Below are positions 30,380 to 41,419 of a stretch of DNA of 64,000 nt, in pieces. Numbering within the stretch: position 1 is the stretch's first letter; each line of letters begins with the position of its first letter. Source of the stretch: Myripristis murdjan (taxonomy: Eukaryota; Chordata; Actinopteri; Holocentriformes; Holocentridae); assembly GCF_902150065.1 (NCBI RefSeq), contig NC_043990.1:2257117-2321116 (forward strand). The letters are read 5' to 3'. The notes beneath the pieces were generated by a model, which made no database searches, was not told the DNA's origin, and saw only the letters and a list, made by a program, of their open reading frames with translations. Made by a program: the position numbers and the translations under genes.

Positions 30380-30442
<63 letters not shown>
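30380..30442. repeat. (GA)n tract in the 3' UTR of C2
   Basis: About 31 uninterrupted GA units between stop codon and polyadenylation signal (30335-30340); the longest of the three. Confidence 0.9.
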
Positions 30443-30446
<4 letters not shown>

Positions 30447-30516
30447 GAGGCAGAGTGCAGAGTGAGAGCAGCTGCAGAGTGAAACCAGTAGCAGAAGTCC
30501 CAGTGAGTCAGGTCAG

Positions 30517-30693
30517 TTACTGGGAACACTGGTCTCTCCTCAGTGTCTCGGTCTGCGGAGACTGGGAGCCCTGGGTGGCCTCACAGGTGACAGAGCCCAG
30601 CTTCCTCCACTGGTCTGCAGTGAGCCTCAGGGTGCTGCTCCAGCTGTAGAGGCCGTCCTTCTCCAGCACCCCGGGGCTCCTGCTCTGCTCCCA

Positions 30694-30726
<33 letters not shown>

Positions 30727-30854
30727 GTCCACCTTCCAGGCCAGCCTCCAGTCTGAGGGGAAGCCCTTGTTGGCCAGGCACATGAGCGTGGCCCTCCCCT
30801 GCCGCAGCTCCTCTCTGGAGGGGGGCAGCACCGTCAGGGTGGGAGGGGCGTCAC
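30517..30854 (-). CDS. Ig light chain constant domain, IgL1 type (C2)
   Basis: Same structure as C1, with acceptor CCTAG before GTGACG. Nine bases longer because the serine run after WKVDG has ten codons instead of seven. The end reads LRRDQCSQ, and [13 protein letters not shown] replaces [13 protein letters not shown] of C1. Intradomain cysteines ([15 protein letters not shown]) and the terminal cysteine are kept. It looks functional. Confidence 0.97.
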
Positions 30855-30952
30855 CTAGGAGACACCAATCAGCTTAGAGGGCGGGAAATAAGCAGCTGGC
30901 AGTCAGTCAGCGGGCGGTTGGACACCTTTACTGTGTGAGAGTCCATTTTCCC

Positions 30953-31055
30953 CTTTAAGGACTTTCTGTCAGATGGTTTTTATGCTCCAGCAGTCACTCA
31001 CTCACACCCTGTTTCACTTCCCTTTAAAGAAGCCTCTCATGCACATCAGCACAGA
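30953..31055 (-). promoter_or_regulatory. Candidate enhancer module (J-C intron 2)
   Basis: Perfect GGAAGTGAAA on minus at 31012-31021, E-box CAGATG and kappaB-like AGGACTTTCT, as in intron 1. Confidence 0.6.
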
Positions 31056-31852
31056 AAGAGTCCTCATATGAATAGAAATACATCAATACACATAACAGAT
31101 AAAAATAAAAAAATATTTGGCTGCTCCATTAAAATTATCACACATCAATAATGGCGTGTGTCCTTAAATATTTTAAAGAATAGAACTAAAATCTAATTTT
31201 TACAGTTTAAATAATTTACTGATTTGTAAGCATTAATTTTTTTTTTTTTTTTGTTAAAAGTCAAAGTAAATGCACAATACATTGTCTGTTTTAAAGAAAT
31301 CTGAACAAGAGCATCTATAACTGAGATAAATGTTTGTTGAGCATTTTCAGCCATAATGATTATCAAGCAACATTATTCTGTTCATCAAAACTGATTTCAG
31401 CCAGCAAACAAATTATTTTCATCCCATATGTGAAAAAAAATATGAGATGAAATTAAGAATGAGAAATTTGGCTACATTTTAAGATTTTAATCTTAATCCC
31501 CACTCTGTTCAAATTAGTTTTCATTCAGCTTCACATGTCATGTAAAAATACTAAATTAAAATCAATATGGTCAAACGGTCTGAAGGAACCAAAGCTTTGC
31601 ATTCAACTGTTCTAACTTTGAAGCTCGTCAGTTTTAAACATTTTTCACAATTTATAATGAAAAGTCTAAAGAAGTACTGAGTCAAACTATGTGGTTAAGG
31701 AGAAACACAGGCAAGAAAAAACAGTGACTATAAGTGATGGAAATTAACAAAATCCATGTTAAAACCAACCACTAACACTCACACAGAAGACTAAAAGTAA
31801 CTCAGCAGCAGGAACACATTACATAGTATTTAATATTTGTGCAGAAACTTAC

Positions 31853-31890
31853 TTCCAACATCCAGTCTGGTTCCTCCACCAAAAGTCCAC
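31853..31890 (-). CDS. Ig light chain J segment (J2-2)
   Basis: Encodes [12 protein letters not shown]; donor GGAA|GTAAGT. Identical protein to J1-2. Confidence 0.95.
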
Positions 31891-31929
31891 CACAGTGATA
31901 CAAACTCATTGAGCCGCCGTACAAAAACC
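31891..31929 (-). other. 23-bp-spacer recombination signal, J2-2
   Basis: Heptamer 31891-31897, nonamer 31921-31929 (plus coordinates). Confidence 0.95.
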
Positions 31930-32282
31930 TCTGACTGTAGAGAGACACGGCTCTCTCACTTTGTCAGAGAAAGCAACAACTACAAGCCCTCAAGATGCCA
32001 CTTTAAAGAAATAATCTGGAATCAATGCTTTCTCTTCTGGTTGTAATGAACTTCATTTTAATAAACTTAAAATTTCCTCAAATTAAAGAAATTTAACCGA
32101 TCATTTGGATTCAGTTTTTCAAAGTCTTCTCTGATTTCACTACTTTGAGATCACTGTTCGCTTAAAATCAGACATTAACATGAAAAGTCAAGTATGGCAG
32201 TTTGTTTCATGAAGTGCAAATAATATGAAAAAGTATATATTTTTCTCATGGATTGATAAGAACATGAAATAATTAAACTTAC

Positions 32283-32320
32283 TTCCAACATCCAGTTTGG
32301 TTCCTCCACCAAAAGTGTAC
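32283..32320 (-). CDS. Ig light chain J segment (J2-1)
   Basis: Encodes [12 protein letters not shown], with Lys where the other five J segments have Arg; donor GGAA|GTAAGT. Confidence 0.95.
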
Positions 32321-32359
32321 CACAGTGATACAAACTCATTGAGCCGCCGTACAAAAACC
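32321..32359 (-). other. 23-bp-spacer recombination signal, J2-1
   Basis: Heptamer 32321-32327, nonamer 32351-32359. Confidence 0.95.
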
Positions 32360-32669
32360 TCTGACTGTAGAGAGACACGGCTCTCTCACTTTGAAAACAA
32401 CAAACTCACTGAGATCAGCCTCAGGCTTTAAAACTTAATAACAAATGACTGACATATCATCACTAGCCATCAAACTATGTCAAAAATTATCATTATTGAT
32501 TACATATATTTTTGAAAATATATTTAATTTTTGGCAGTGAATTTTTTTTTCTTTACCAGTAACGTAAAACATGACAGTTAACATTCTTGGAGAAAACATG
32601 CATGTATCAACCAAAAACTACATGACATAACTTTGATCATTTTTAAAACTACAGCTTGAGGCTTGACAA

Positions 32670-32900
32670 CCTGGGTTGCCATGGTAACTGTTGCCACAGA
32701 GCTAACCTGCTGCGGAGCAGGTTTTGTCCAGGCTCACTGATCCAAACGTGTAAACCATCCACCCATTCAGCTGCTTCCCTACAGGATCCCGGTGTGGACA
32801 AAAATGCTGCATTCAAATGAAAGCGTCAGTCGACCTGCCATACAGATTGTGCTGTTCACATGGAGACGTGTGTGCAGACCTGCAGAAGCACTTTGCTCTC
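32670..32900. repeat. Diverged copy of the VB 3' flank
   Basis: GGTTGCCATGGTAACTGTTG, TTTTGTCCAGGCT and CGACCTGCCATAC are shared with 10494-10690 and 48525-48720, but this copy is more diverged. Confidence 0.6.
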
Positions 32901-32929
32901 CATCAGTTATTATATCAGAGATGTATGTT

Positions 32930-33330
32930 TTGGTAGCACTGTACGGCGCTGTATGCCTCCTTAACATCAGCAGACAGGAAGTCCAAGGTCTCATCCCCTC
33001 TAATGTTGCAGGTCACGTACTGGATGAAGTTCTTCAGGGTCTTGCAAGTTTTGACATGATTCAAATCTCCATTTATTATGAGTAGTGCGCTGGGATGCCG
33101 TGTCTGAAGGTCCGTGATGGTGGACTGAGTGACATCACCACTGCTGATGGTGAAACATACACAAGGAAAACAATGGCGGCTGAAAACACCTGAGGCAGAT
33201 AGTTTGGCCTTAACCCCACAGCCAGCAGCTGAACTTCAGGCATACAGATGTTTTCATATTAACATGCTCTGGATTGGACCATTTGGAGCCCACTGGCAAT
33301 AAAACAGGGCTTCTTGTAAACTTTATGGTG
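32930..33330 (-). mobile_element. LINE fragment, endonuclease domain, Rex1/CR1-like
   Basis: The minus strand encodes RPNYLPQVFSAAIV, then ITDLQTRHPSALLIINGDLN (GDLN in place of the usual GDFN catalytic motif) and FIQYVTCNIRGDETLDFLSA. It is frameshifted. The RT part is absent, so this is an internal fragment. Confidence 0.7.
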
Positions 33331-33339
33331 TAACGTCTC

Positions 33340-34300
33340 ACCCTGTTTCCCAACTTATGTCTTTCTTTTTACCTTCATTGTTTTATTGTTGAAATCCTTA
33401 CCTCTCCTCTCCTTACAGACAACTTGACTTCCTGCCCTGTGTGTGTTCGCTCCACTGTGATTATGCTGCCACGCCCTGATGAGTTTCACCTGTGTCCCAT
33501 TACTTAGTGTATTCACCCTGCGTTCCAGTATAAGTAAAGATCAATGCAATCCCACAAATAAACCTATTTACTATGGCTTTTATTGTTTATATCCCTGTTT
33601 TTCTATTGCTGCTTGTCATACTGTATTTATATTTTCAATGTCCTAGTCCTTGATGAATTACTTTTCCTGCTGCAGTGATCTAATTTTGCTTCAGGGATCA
33701 ATATTTGAATTCTATTTCGCCGTGTCTGGATCTGTCCATGCGACATGTGATGTCTTTCATATGAACCCGCTCATGAATAAATTAGAAAAACCTGGTTTGA
33801 TGGAGCGAGTGGACAATGACCCTCACACCCCTGGTTTGCTGTGATCATGTTTGTTAGGTTTTGTGAGGCCAGCTAACGAGAAGAGTTTGACTGATTGAAC
33901 AAGAATCAACATCTCTCCTTCAAAGCTGATATCAAATTAAACTCACAGGAAGTAGCTGACGTCAGATCCAATTGTTTGAATGAAGAATACTTTGTATGTC
34001 TGAGCTTAAAAATAGTTTCTAACTCGTGTAATTCAGCACCACAAAAACATTTTTTGGGTATCTGTAGACGCAATGAGTTGAAAAATACACAGGTTGTTTG
34101 AAGAACTATCATAGAATGTGTTAATGCTTTTCACACAACACAATAAATTCTTTATTCAGTTGATAAAAGTTTTGTGCACCGTTTCTGATTTGTTTTCTGA
34201 TGTCTGAAATGTATTTCTGAATACAAAAACAAAAAAAAGACAGTAAAACGTTAAATTTGACGTTAAATTACACACTCAAATTCTGTTCACCTCTTACTTT
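33340..34300. other. Intergenic, no gene seen
   Basis: AT-rich with short chance ORFs. No homology to other intervals was noticed except close to the VB gene. Confidence 0.5.
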
Positions 34301-34372
34301 CTGTCTTTAGTCTCTAGTGTTTTTGTGTCTCTGCATCTCTTGAGTCAGATCAGTTCCTCTCTAGCTGAGGGA

Positions 34373-34400
34373 GGTTTTTGTACGACGTTGTTTCACTGTG
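34373..34400 (-). other. 12-bp-spacer recombination signal, VB3
   Basis: Heptamer 34394-34400, spacer 12 bp, nonamer 34373-34381 (minus strand). Intact although the V is a pseudogene. Confidence 0.95.
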
Positions 34401-34965
34401 CTAACCCGCTGTTACACTGCTGTCAGTAGTAAACTCCTGAATCTTCAGCCTGGACTCCACTGATGGTCAGAGTGAAGTCAGTCCCAGATCCACTTCCACT
34501 AAAACGACTTGAAACTCCAGACTGAAGGGTTGTGGCCTGATATATCAGGAGTTTAGGAGCTTCTCCAGGTTTCTGAAGGTACCAGTGGAGGTAGCTACCC
34601 GCACTTGAACTGGCTTTACATCTGATAGAGACAGTCTGTCCTGGACTAACAGACTGAGATCCAGGAGACTGAGTCAGAGTGATTTCTCCTGATGAATCTG
34701 GAAAATATCCAAAAGAGCAGAAGGGTTATTGAGACAAATACAGCTTGGAGAAAGATGATGAATATGAAAACAGAAGAGGAGGATTTCTTTAACATGGAGA
34801 ACAGATGGAAGAAGGTGAATGCTGCTGGTCTCAGTGTTTCTCCATCACAGCAGAAGATGATTGTGGTAAAGCTGGTTGCATCCTGAAGCCAAGTTTTCAG
34901 AAGAGAGTCTCACCCTGAACAAGGAGCCCCAGGGTGCCCAGCAGGAGAATCTGTGACATCATCAT
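34401..34965 (-). pseudogene. Ig light chain V pseudogene, VB family (VB3)
   Basis: Leader exon 34965-34914, V exon 34697-34401. It reads normally to DSGVYY, but the codon for the second conserved Cys is TGA instead of TGT, so the domain is cut and lacks its disulfide. Beyond it the frame continues QQCNSGL, and the exon is 3 bp shorter than VB1. Framework: [20 protein letters not shown]. Leader and splice sites are intact. Confidence 0.9.
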
Positions 34966-35064
34966 TGTGCTGCCGGTGTGTGGCTCTGAAAGGCCTGGAC
35001 AGCCACTGATCAACACTGGCCTCTTAACGGGTGGAGAGCAGAGAGGCAGGACACATATGCAAAC
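34966..35064 (-). promoter_or_regulatory. VB3 promoter
   Basis: GTTTGCAT on minus at 35064-35057. Four bases (TGAC or similar) near CACACCGG are missing relative to VB1. Confidence 0.55.
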
Positions 35065-35858
35065 ACACACAACTATTTGAATGATCCTCCAGGGAACAGC
35101 GGACCCCCAAAACCTTGCTGAGAAGATAGAGGTGACTGTGAATAACAAAGGTCTTTCACATCTGAGCGGCAACAGAGAAAAACTGCTGAAGACAAGTGAC
35201 TCATGACGAGGATAACGTGTTGAGAAACACCATGGTGAGAAGCTGGAATAGTGACTCCAATGCTGAAGGAACGGCTGGAGAAGCAGCTGATTTAGGACGT
35301 GGAGGATTTGCTGTCAGTGTGAATGGAACCAGGGGCAGGTAGCTAGGTGAGCGCTTTCTGAGCTGAAGAGCAGATCAGAAAGAGCAGGAATCTCAGATCT
35401 TTAAAGGGAGAGGCAGTTTGCCAGGCTTTCAGATGGACTGAGAGACGGATCCATCTGATGAATAAACATGAGGTGGGTGGGTTTGATTGGTCTCTGTCCA
35501 TTTCATTGAGAAGACCAGAACATTGTGAGGAGAACAACAGGTGGAATATGCAGGGGGAAGCAGACAGGTGGAACTCTATGGTTGAGGCTCTGAATATGGA
35601 AGATGTGAGAAAAGTGAAGGAGGCCAGCAGAAACTTGGCTTGAGTGTGTGGGCGTTATGTGGGTGGTGTCAACCTCAGGGAATAATGTTGATAGAAATGG
35701 AGAGAAGAAGCAGTGTTGAGAGAAAGATGATGGGAAGGCAAAACGGAGTCCTGATGTTGGAGGCCTCTATAGAGCAGAGACATTTTGGGACGTCTGGATG
35801 AGGCTTGGAGCAGCAGTCAGCTGCTTGGAGAAGAAGATGATGCTCCTGAAGCATCAGG

Positions 35859-35962
35859 CTTTAAGGACTTTCTGTCAGATGTTTTTTCTGCTCCAGCAGT
35901 CACTCACTCACACACTGTTTCACTTCCCTTTAAGAAGCCTCTCATGCACATCAGCACACAAA
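35859..35962 (-). promoter_or_regulatory. Enhancer-like module, VB3-VA6 spacer copy
   Basis: GGAAGTGAAA on minus at 35918-35927. The E-box is altered (CAGATGTT), and the kappaB-like AGGACTTTCT matches the intronic copies. Confidence 0.55.
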
Positions 35963-36294
35963 CATGATATAAGCTGAAAACCTTTACATTACACTGGAAA
36001 TAACTAGAGCAAATATTAAACTTTCTTTTCTATATCAGTGAATATATATGTTTTATTTTCAAAAGTGGGGCTAAAATAGAGGAAAATCAGATTTTTAACA
36101 CATTTTAAATTACTTTTTTTAATTTGTTGAAAGAAAAGTCAAAGTAAAAATAAATTGATATCATGGTTATTCTGCAGAAGTCTGGAAAAAAGGAGCCATC
36201 ATATATAATATTAAATTAATGTACACATTTAGAAAAATCTGAGAGTAATGTGTGTCCCTGTTGGAGTGGGTCAGAGCATTTCCATAGAGAGCCA

Positions 36295-36419
36295 CTTTGC
36301 ATCAGCAGCACCATGCTCCAGTGCTCTGGGAGAGTTTATAGTCCTGAGAGTTGAAGACTGGATGACTGACAGCTGTCCTTCATGACAACAGAAGCCCCAG
36401 AAATCCTCCTCATCCAAAC
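36295..36419 (+). promoter_or_regulatory. VA promoter and 5' UTR (V at 36420)
   Basis: CTTTGCAT 36295-36302; TATA-like 36335-36341; upstream ORF 36382-36423. Confidence 0.7.
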
Positions 36420-36902
36420 ATGACTTTGAGCTCCATCCTCATCTGGACTCTCCTCTGCTGCTGCTTGACAGGTAAAGTCCAGAGAATCAAAGTCCTCTCC
36501 TCTATGAAGATCCGTCCCTCTGAAATGAAGCGGAGAAAAGCATGACGCTGCTTTGTGTTTTTGTCTGTGTGTCCTCAGAGTCCAGAGGCCAGGTCACAGT
36601 GACTCAGCCTGGAGCAGTGAGGGCTGCTCTGGGAGCCTCCGTCACCATCACATGTAAAACCAGTCAGGATGTTCATGTTTATAGCAGCTACCATCTTTTA
36701 GCCTGGTACCAACAGAAAGATGGAGAAACTCCTAAGCTGCTCATTTACGCTGCTAATAATCGAGAATCAGGGATTCCAGATCGTTTTACAGGCAGTGGAT
36801 CAGGGAGTGACTTCACTCTGATCATCAGTGGAGTCCAGGCTGAAGATTCAGCAGTTTACTACTGTAAGAGTCTCCACTCTATCAACAGTAAAGGAGTGTT
36901 CA
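36420..36902 (+). CDS. Ig light chain V gene, VA family (VA6)
   Basis: Exon 1 36420-36471, exon 2 36579-36902. CDR1 [11 protein letters not shown] (11 residues), CDR2 region AANNRESG. Framework 3 has [16 protein letters not shown], and Lys follows the second Cys ([13 protein letters not shown]) where the other VA genes have Gln. Intact and apparently functional. Confidence 0.95.
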
Positions 36903-36930
36903 CACAGTGAAAAAGCGTCGTACAAAAACC
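36903..36930 (+). other. 12-bp-spacer recombination signal, VA6
   Basis: Heptamer 36903-36909, nonamer 36922-36930. Confidence 0.95.
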
Positions 36931-37008
36931 TCCCTCGGTCAGACTGAACAGAAAGTGAAGTGACTGCTGCAGCTGGAAGCTACTGCAGGGACTGATACAG
37001 TTCACTGA

Positions 37009-37009
<1 letters not shown>

Positions 37010-37049
<40 letters not shown>
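37010..37049. repeat. (CA)n microsatellite 3' of VA6
   Basis: About 19 units, followed by the standard VA 3' flank. Confidence 0.85.
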
Positions 37050-37051
<2 letters not shown>

Positions 37052-37957
37052 GTTGATGAGAACATATCATCTTGTTCATAGTGTCAGTGTCAGTTTTTCC
37101 TGTGAGCTTCAAACAGCCACCTCCCACCTCAACAAGCTGAAAGTTCCCCCAAATGAAGAGGACAGTTCCAGTGAAGAAGCCCAATCAGAAACATTGAAAG
37201 CACAACAACATGGAGCAAAGTGAGCTTCCCTGATGCCGACCCCCAAACCACTGCTGAATGACAGCTTGAAGTCTCTGAAAGTCCATTTTCATATCATTGT
37301 GGAATGAATGGAAACCAATGGCTGTAATGAAAGGGAGGAAAATTATATGTGAGTTCTTAAATACCACTGCTTGCATTGGGAAAAGATCAGCAGGAACATT
37401 TTGTAGATTTGACACTGAACATTCAGAGTCACTGGGATGGTCCTTTAAGGCCTCATGTCTACTTTTGAGAAGATGTGAGCTCAACTGGCCAACTGTAACT
37501 GGCTGATCTGTGGTTCCAGCCAGGTGATGTCACCACCTGTTGTGCTCTGCAGCAAATGACATCACCTGGAATCAGCCAATAGCATGTCACCGATTCAGTG
37601 TCCTGATGTCCACCAGCAGATGTCAGGCCTCACACAGATATGGGTTTGAGGTTTAGGGATTTTAAAATTGATATATTTTTTCTTTCCCTCATCTTTATCC
37701 ATTTTCTGCTCAAGTTAATTTTCACTAAGCTCAGAATTTCAGGTTAAAAAGTGAAATGTACCAATCAGTATAGTTTAACACAGTAAAGGAAGTAATGCTC
37801 TTTTCACTCTTTTCTGACATGTAAGTTGTTGACTTTTCTCAGTTTGTCCACAATGTGCAAAGAAAAGTGCAATAAAGCAGCTGTGAGTCAGACATCATGG
37901 TCAAAGCAAGAAACAGGATTTAATGAATAATATGATATTATACATGTATGCAGGACC

Positions 37958-38060
37958 TTTTTTCCAACAATCACTTTTGTTTCTCTTCTAAAAGTCCAGA
38001 GAAGGACAGATTAATTGAAAACCTCATGGTTGTCAAGATGACACGGCTCTCTCACTGTGA
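37958..38060 (-). pseudogene. Decayed J segment and signal (psi-J b)
   Basis: The minus strand reads WTFRRETKVIVG over 37998-37962, in the register of [12 protein letters not shown]. FGxG, donor and heptamer are lost; the downstream flank GACACGGCTCTCTCACT is kept. Confidence 0.75.
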
Positions 38061-38291
38061 AAGGAATGACCTGACCGAAATTCATATAAGTCTGTGAAAA
38101 TTGGCTGATATAATGAAGTTTAAAATCTATCAAACTGTGTCACAATAAAACACAACAGAGGGCATTCTTGAAGTAAACATGTCAAGCCAAATGTCAATAT
38201 AAACTATCTTTATTAAAATGTCAGTAAAGAGTCATTGGAGAGTAATGTGTGTCCCTGTTGGAGTGGGTCAGAGCATTTCCATAGAGAGCCA

Positions 38292-38416
38292 CTCTGCATC
38301 AGCAGCACCATGCTCCAGTGCTCTGGGAGAGTTTATAGTCCTGAGAGTTGAAGACTGGATGACTGACAGCTGTCCTTCATGACAACAGACGCCCCAGAAA
38401 TCCTCCTCATCCAAAC
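38292..38416 (+). promoter_or_regulatory. VA promoter and 5' UTR (V at 38417)
   Basis: The octamer-like box carries a second change, CTCTGCAT (38292-38299), unlike the other nine VA genes. TATA-like 38332-38338; upstream ORF 38379-38420 reads [13 protein letters not shown]. Confidence 0.65.
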
Positions 38417-38899
38417 ATGACTTTGAGCTCCATCCTCATCTGGACTCTCCTCTGCTGCTGCTTGACAGGTAAAGTCCAGAGAATCAAAGTCCTCTCCTCT
38501 ATGAAGATCCGTCCCTCTGAAATGAAGCGGAGAAAGGCATGATGCTGCTTTGTGTTTTTGTCTGTGTGTCCTCAGAGTCCAGAGGCCAGGTCACAGTGAC
38601 TCAGCCTGGAGCAGTGAGGGCTGCTCTGGGAGCCTCAGTCACCATCACATGTAAAACCAGCCAGAATGTTTATGCTTCTGGAAGCACCCACTATTTAGCC
38701 TGGTACCAACAGAAAGATGGAGAAATTCCTAAACTGCTCATTTACGCTGCTAAAACTCGAGTACCAGGGATTCCAGGTCGTTTTACAGGCAGTGGATCAG
38801 GGAGTGACTTCACTCTGACCATCAGTGGAGTCCAGGCTGAAGATGCAGCAGTTTACTACTGTCAGAGTTTCCACGTTATCAACAGTCAGTATGTGTTCA
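38417..38899 (+). CDS. Ig light chain V gene, VA family (VA7)
   Basis: Exon 1 38417-38468, exon 2 38576-38899. CDR1 [11 protein letters not shown] (11 residues), CDR2 region AAKTRVPG, germline CDR3 [12 protein letters not shown]. Conserved residues and splice sites intact. Its promoter octamer is weakened, so expression may be lower. Confidence 0.95.
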
Positions 38900-38927
38900 C
38901 ACAGTGAAAAAGCGTCGTACAAAAACC
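38900..38927 (+). other. 12-bp-spacer recombination signal, VA7
   Basis: Heptamer 38900-38906, nonamer 38919-38927. Confidence 0.95.
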
Positions 38928-39005
38928 TCCCTCAGTCAGACTGAACAGAAACTGAAGTGACTGCTGCAGCTGGAAACTACTGCAGGGACTGAAACAGTTC
39001 ACTGA

Positions 39006-39007
<2 letters not shown>

Positions 39008-39044
<37 letters not shown>
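39008..39044. repeat. (CA)n microsatellite 3' of VA7
   Basis: About 18 units, then the VA 3' flank. A second, interrupted CA-rich tract follows at about 39505-39580. Confidence 0.85.
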
Positions 39045-39047
<3 letters not shown>

Positions 39048-39249
39048 GATGAGAACATGTCATCTTGTTGATAGTGTCAGTGTCAGTTTTCCCTCTGAGC
39101 TTCAAACAGCCACCTCCCACCTCAACAAGCTGAAAGTTCCCCCAAATGAAGAGGACAGTTCCAGTGAAGAAGCCCAATCAGAAACATTAAAAGCACAACA
39201 ACATGGAGCAAAGTGAGCTGCCCTGATGTCGACCCCCAAACCACTGCTG

Positions 39250-40190
39250 AATGATCCAAACAGCTTATCCACACTGCTGCTGGAACATCTGGACTGTCAG
39301 GATCCAAACAGATCAGGATGATCATTCAGTCAGCTGGATCAGGAAGCCTCATTTAGACAGAGGAAAAGCAAGAGAGACAAGAGCCGATTGAACCTGAATC
39401 AACATGTTAGACTGTTTAAGGAAAGAAAATGTATAAAAGTAAAGAGGCAAATTAAGACAAATTTTACAGTTGAGCTCTGTGTCTATACAGTTATTCACCC
39501 AAAGACACACAAACACACAGACACACACACACACACACAGACACACACACCTAAACACACACATGCAAACAAACACACACATGTGGAAGTTTCAAAACAG
39601 CTGATGATGCATGCAGAATACTGAATCTCCACAGACCAAAGGAAATTCAAGTGCGATTGTAATTGCAGTTATATGATGAGTTTTACTGATTGAAAAACAA
39701 AAGTTTCTATTAATATGCCAATATATTTATGAATAGAAACGTCTTGTAGTGGCATATTGTTGATAGTGCAAAAGGCCAAATCATGAGAACTCACTTGAAA
39801 GGCCTTCGTTGTACAAAATGTTACCTGACACACTGATAATATAGATTTTGTGCTGTTTTGCATTTCACACAGAATGGGAAGATAAAAATGTTGCTCAGTG
39901 TGAGTTGCTGGTCAGTCGGTTCACACTGGACCAGGTCTACTGAGCGGCTCTCCTTGCAGCTTCTCTTTGCCAGAACTGAAACGGGTAAAACTGCTTTCAT
40001 GCTCCACATCCATGGAATTATCCTCTTTAATCAACAACCTGATATGTTTTGGTCATTTCAAATCACTGAGCAACCCACAGCCCCAATTTACAACAGCTGT
40101 CATGACTCAGCAGAATACCACACATGGATTTATCTGACATTTGAAAGAGCACTGTTTTCTGTAAGGATGAGTGAAATGGAGAAAACATTC
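39250..40190. other. Intergenic, no gene seen
   Basis: The part 39250-39500 is repeated at 51970-52200 (CTGCTGGAACATCTGGACTG). No coding signal. Confidence 0.6.
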
Positions 40191-40675
40191 AACTAAAATG
40201 AGACAATAAAAAAGAACGCATTGGAAAAGGAGAGGAACATCAAGAGGCCTTCAAACTCACACAACAGGGATTGAGGTGATAGTATTGAACCTGCGGGGGG
40301 CGCTAGTGGGTTTCCAACAGAACGTGGAACAAACAGTGAGCAGGGAAGTGTGCTGGTTCCACATGGACTGAAAAGCCAGTAATTCATCTGTTGTACAGAC
40401 ACTGAGTCAGAGCAGAAGAGGAGAATGTGCTGGAAGACTGTAGAAGGAAACCTGAGCATCAGAAAATAAAGCCAAGCCACTGAAATACAGACAAGCAGCA
40501 AGAACAAGGAGACTGCTGAGGAAAATAACAATATGGAAAGCAGATCAGAGCATTTTACTGACATGGTTTTAAAAATTAACAATAACTTTATTGAATAGCA
40601 TCCTTCGACATTTTATTAAAACATAACATTAACCTCATGTACATGAGGATTATTCAAATAGTCAATGCCCCCAGC

Positions 40676-40676
<1 letters not shown>
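40190..40676. repeat. Duplicated block, pair with 3330-3842
   Basis: Near-identical to the block after VA1. Here it leads through a GT tract into VB4. Confidence 0.85.

Positions 40677-40717
<41 letters not shown>
40677..40717. repeat. (GT)n tract abutting the VB4 octamer
   Basis: About 19 units running directly into the GTTTGCAT box, so the first base of the octamer has been replaced by the repeat. Confidence 0.85.
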
Positions 40718-40720
<3 letters not shown>

Positions 40721-40813
40721 ATATGTGTCCTGCCTCTCTGCTCTCCACCCGTTAAGAGGCCAGTGTTGATCAGTGGCTGTCCAGGCCTTTCAGAGCCACA
40801 CACCGGCAGCACA
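40715..40813 (+). promoter_or_regulatory. VB4 promoter
   Basis: GTTTGCAT at 40715-40722, one mismatch to the octamer, at the edge of the GT tract. Confidence 0.6.
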
Positions 40814-41381
40814 ATGATGATGTCACAGATTCTCCTGCTGGGCACCCTGGGGCTCCTTGTTCAGGGTGAGACTCTCTTCTGAAAACTTGGCTTCAGGATG
40901 CAACCAGCTTTACCACAATCATCTTCTGCTGTGATGGAGAAACACTGAGACCAGCAGCATTCACCTTCTTCCATCTGTTCTCCATGTTAAAGAAATCCTC
41001 ATCTTCTGTTTTCATATTCATCATCTTTCTCCAAGCTGTATTTGTCTCAATAACCCTTCTGCTCTTTTGGATATTTTCCAGATTCATCAGGAGAAATCAC
41101 TGTGACTCAGTCTCCTGGATCTCAGTCTGTTAGTCATGGACAGACTGTCTCTATCAGATGTAAAACCAGTTCAGGTGTTGGTAGCTACCTCGCCTGGTAC
41201 CTTCAGAAACCTGGAGAAGCTCCTAAACTCCTGATATATTATGCCACATCCCGTCAGTCTGGAGTTTCAAGTCGTTTTAGTGGAAGTAGATCTGGGACAG
41301 ACTTCACTCTGACCATCAATGGAGTCCAGGCTGAAGATTCAGGAGTTTACTACTGTCAGCAGAGTAGCAGCTGGCCGTTCA
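40814..41381 (+). CDS. Ig light chain V gene, VB family (VB4)
   Basis: Exon 1 40814-40865 ([17 protein letters not shown]), exon 2 41082-41381. CDR1 SGVGSY, CDR2 region YATSRQSG, germline CDR3 QQSSSWPF. Conserved Cys and Trp present. His replaces Pro in framework 1 ([12 protein letters not shown]). It is the only intact plus-strand VB gene; it lies 3' of C3 in opposite orientation, so it must join by inversion. Confidence 0.95.
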
Positions 41382-41409
41382 CACAGTGAAACAACGTCGT
41401 ACAAAAACC
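41382..41409 (+). other. 12-bp-spacer recombination signal, VB4
   Basis: Heptamer 41382-41388, spacer AAACAACGTCGT, nonamer 41401-41409. Confidence 0.95.
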
Positions 41410-41419
41410 TCCCTCAGCT

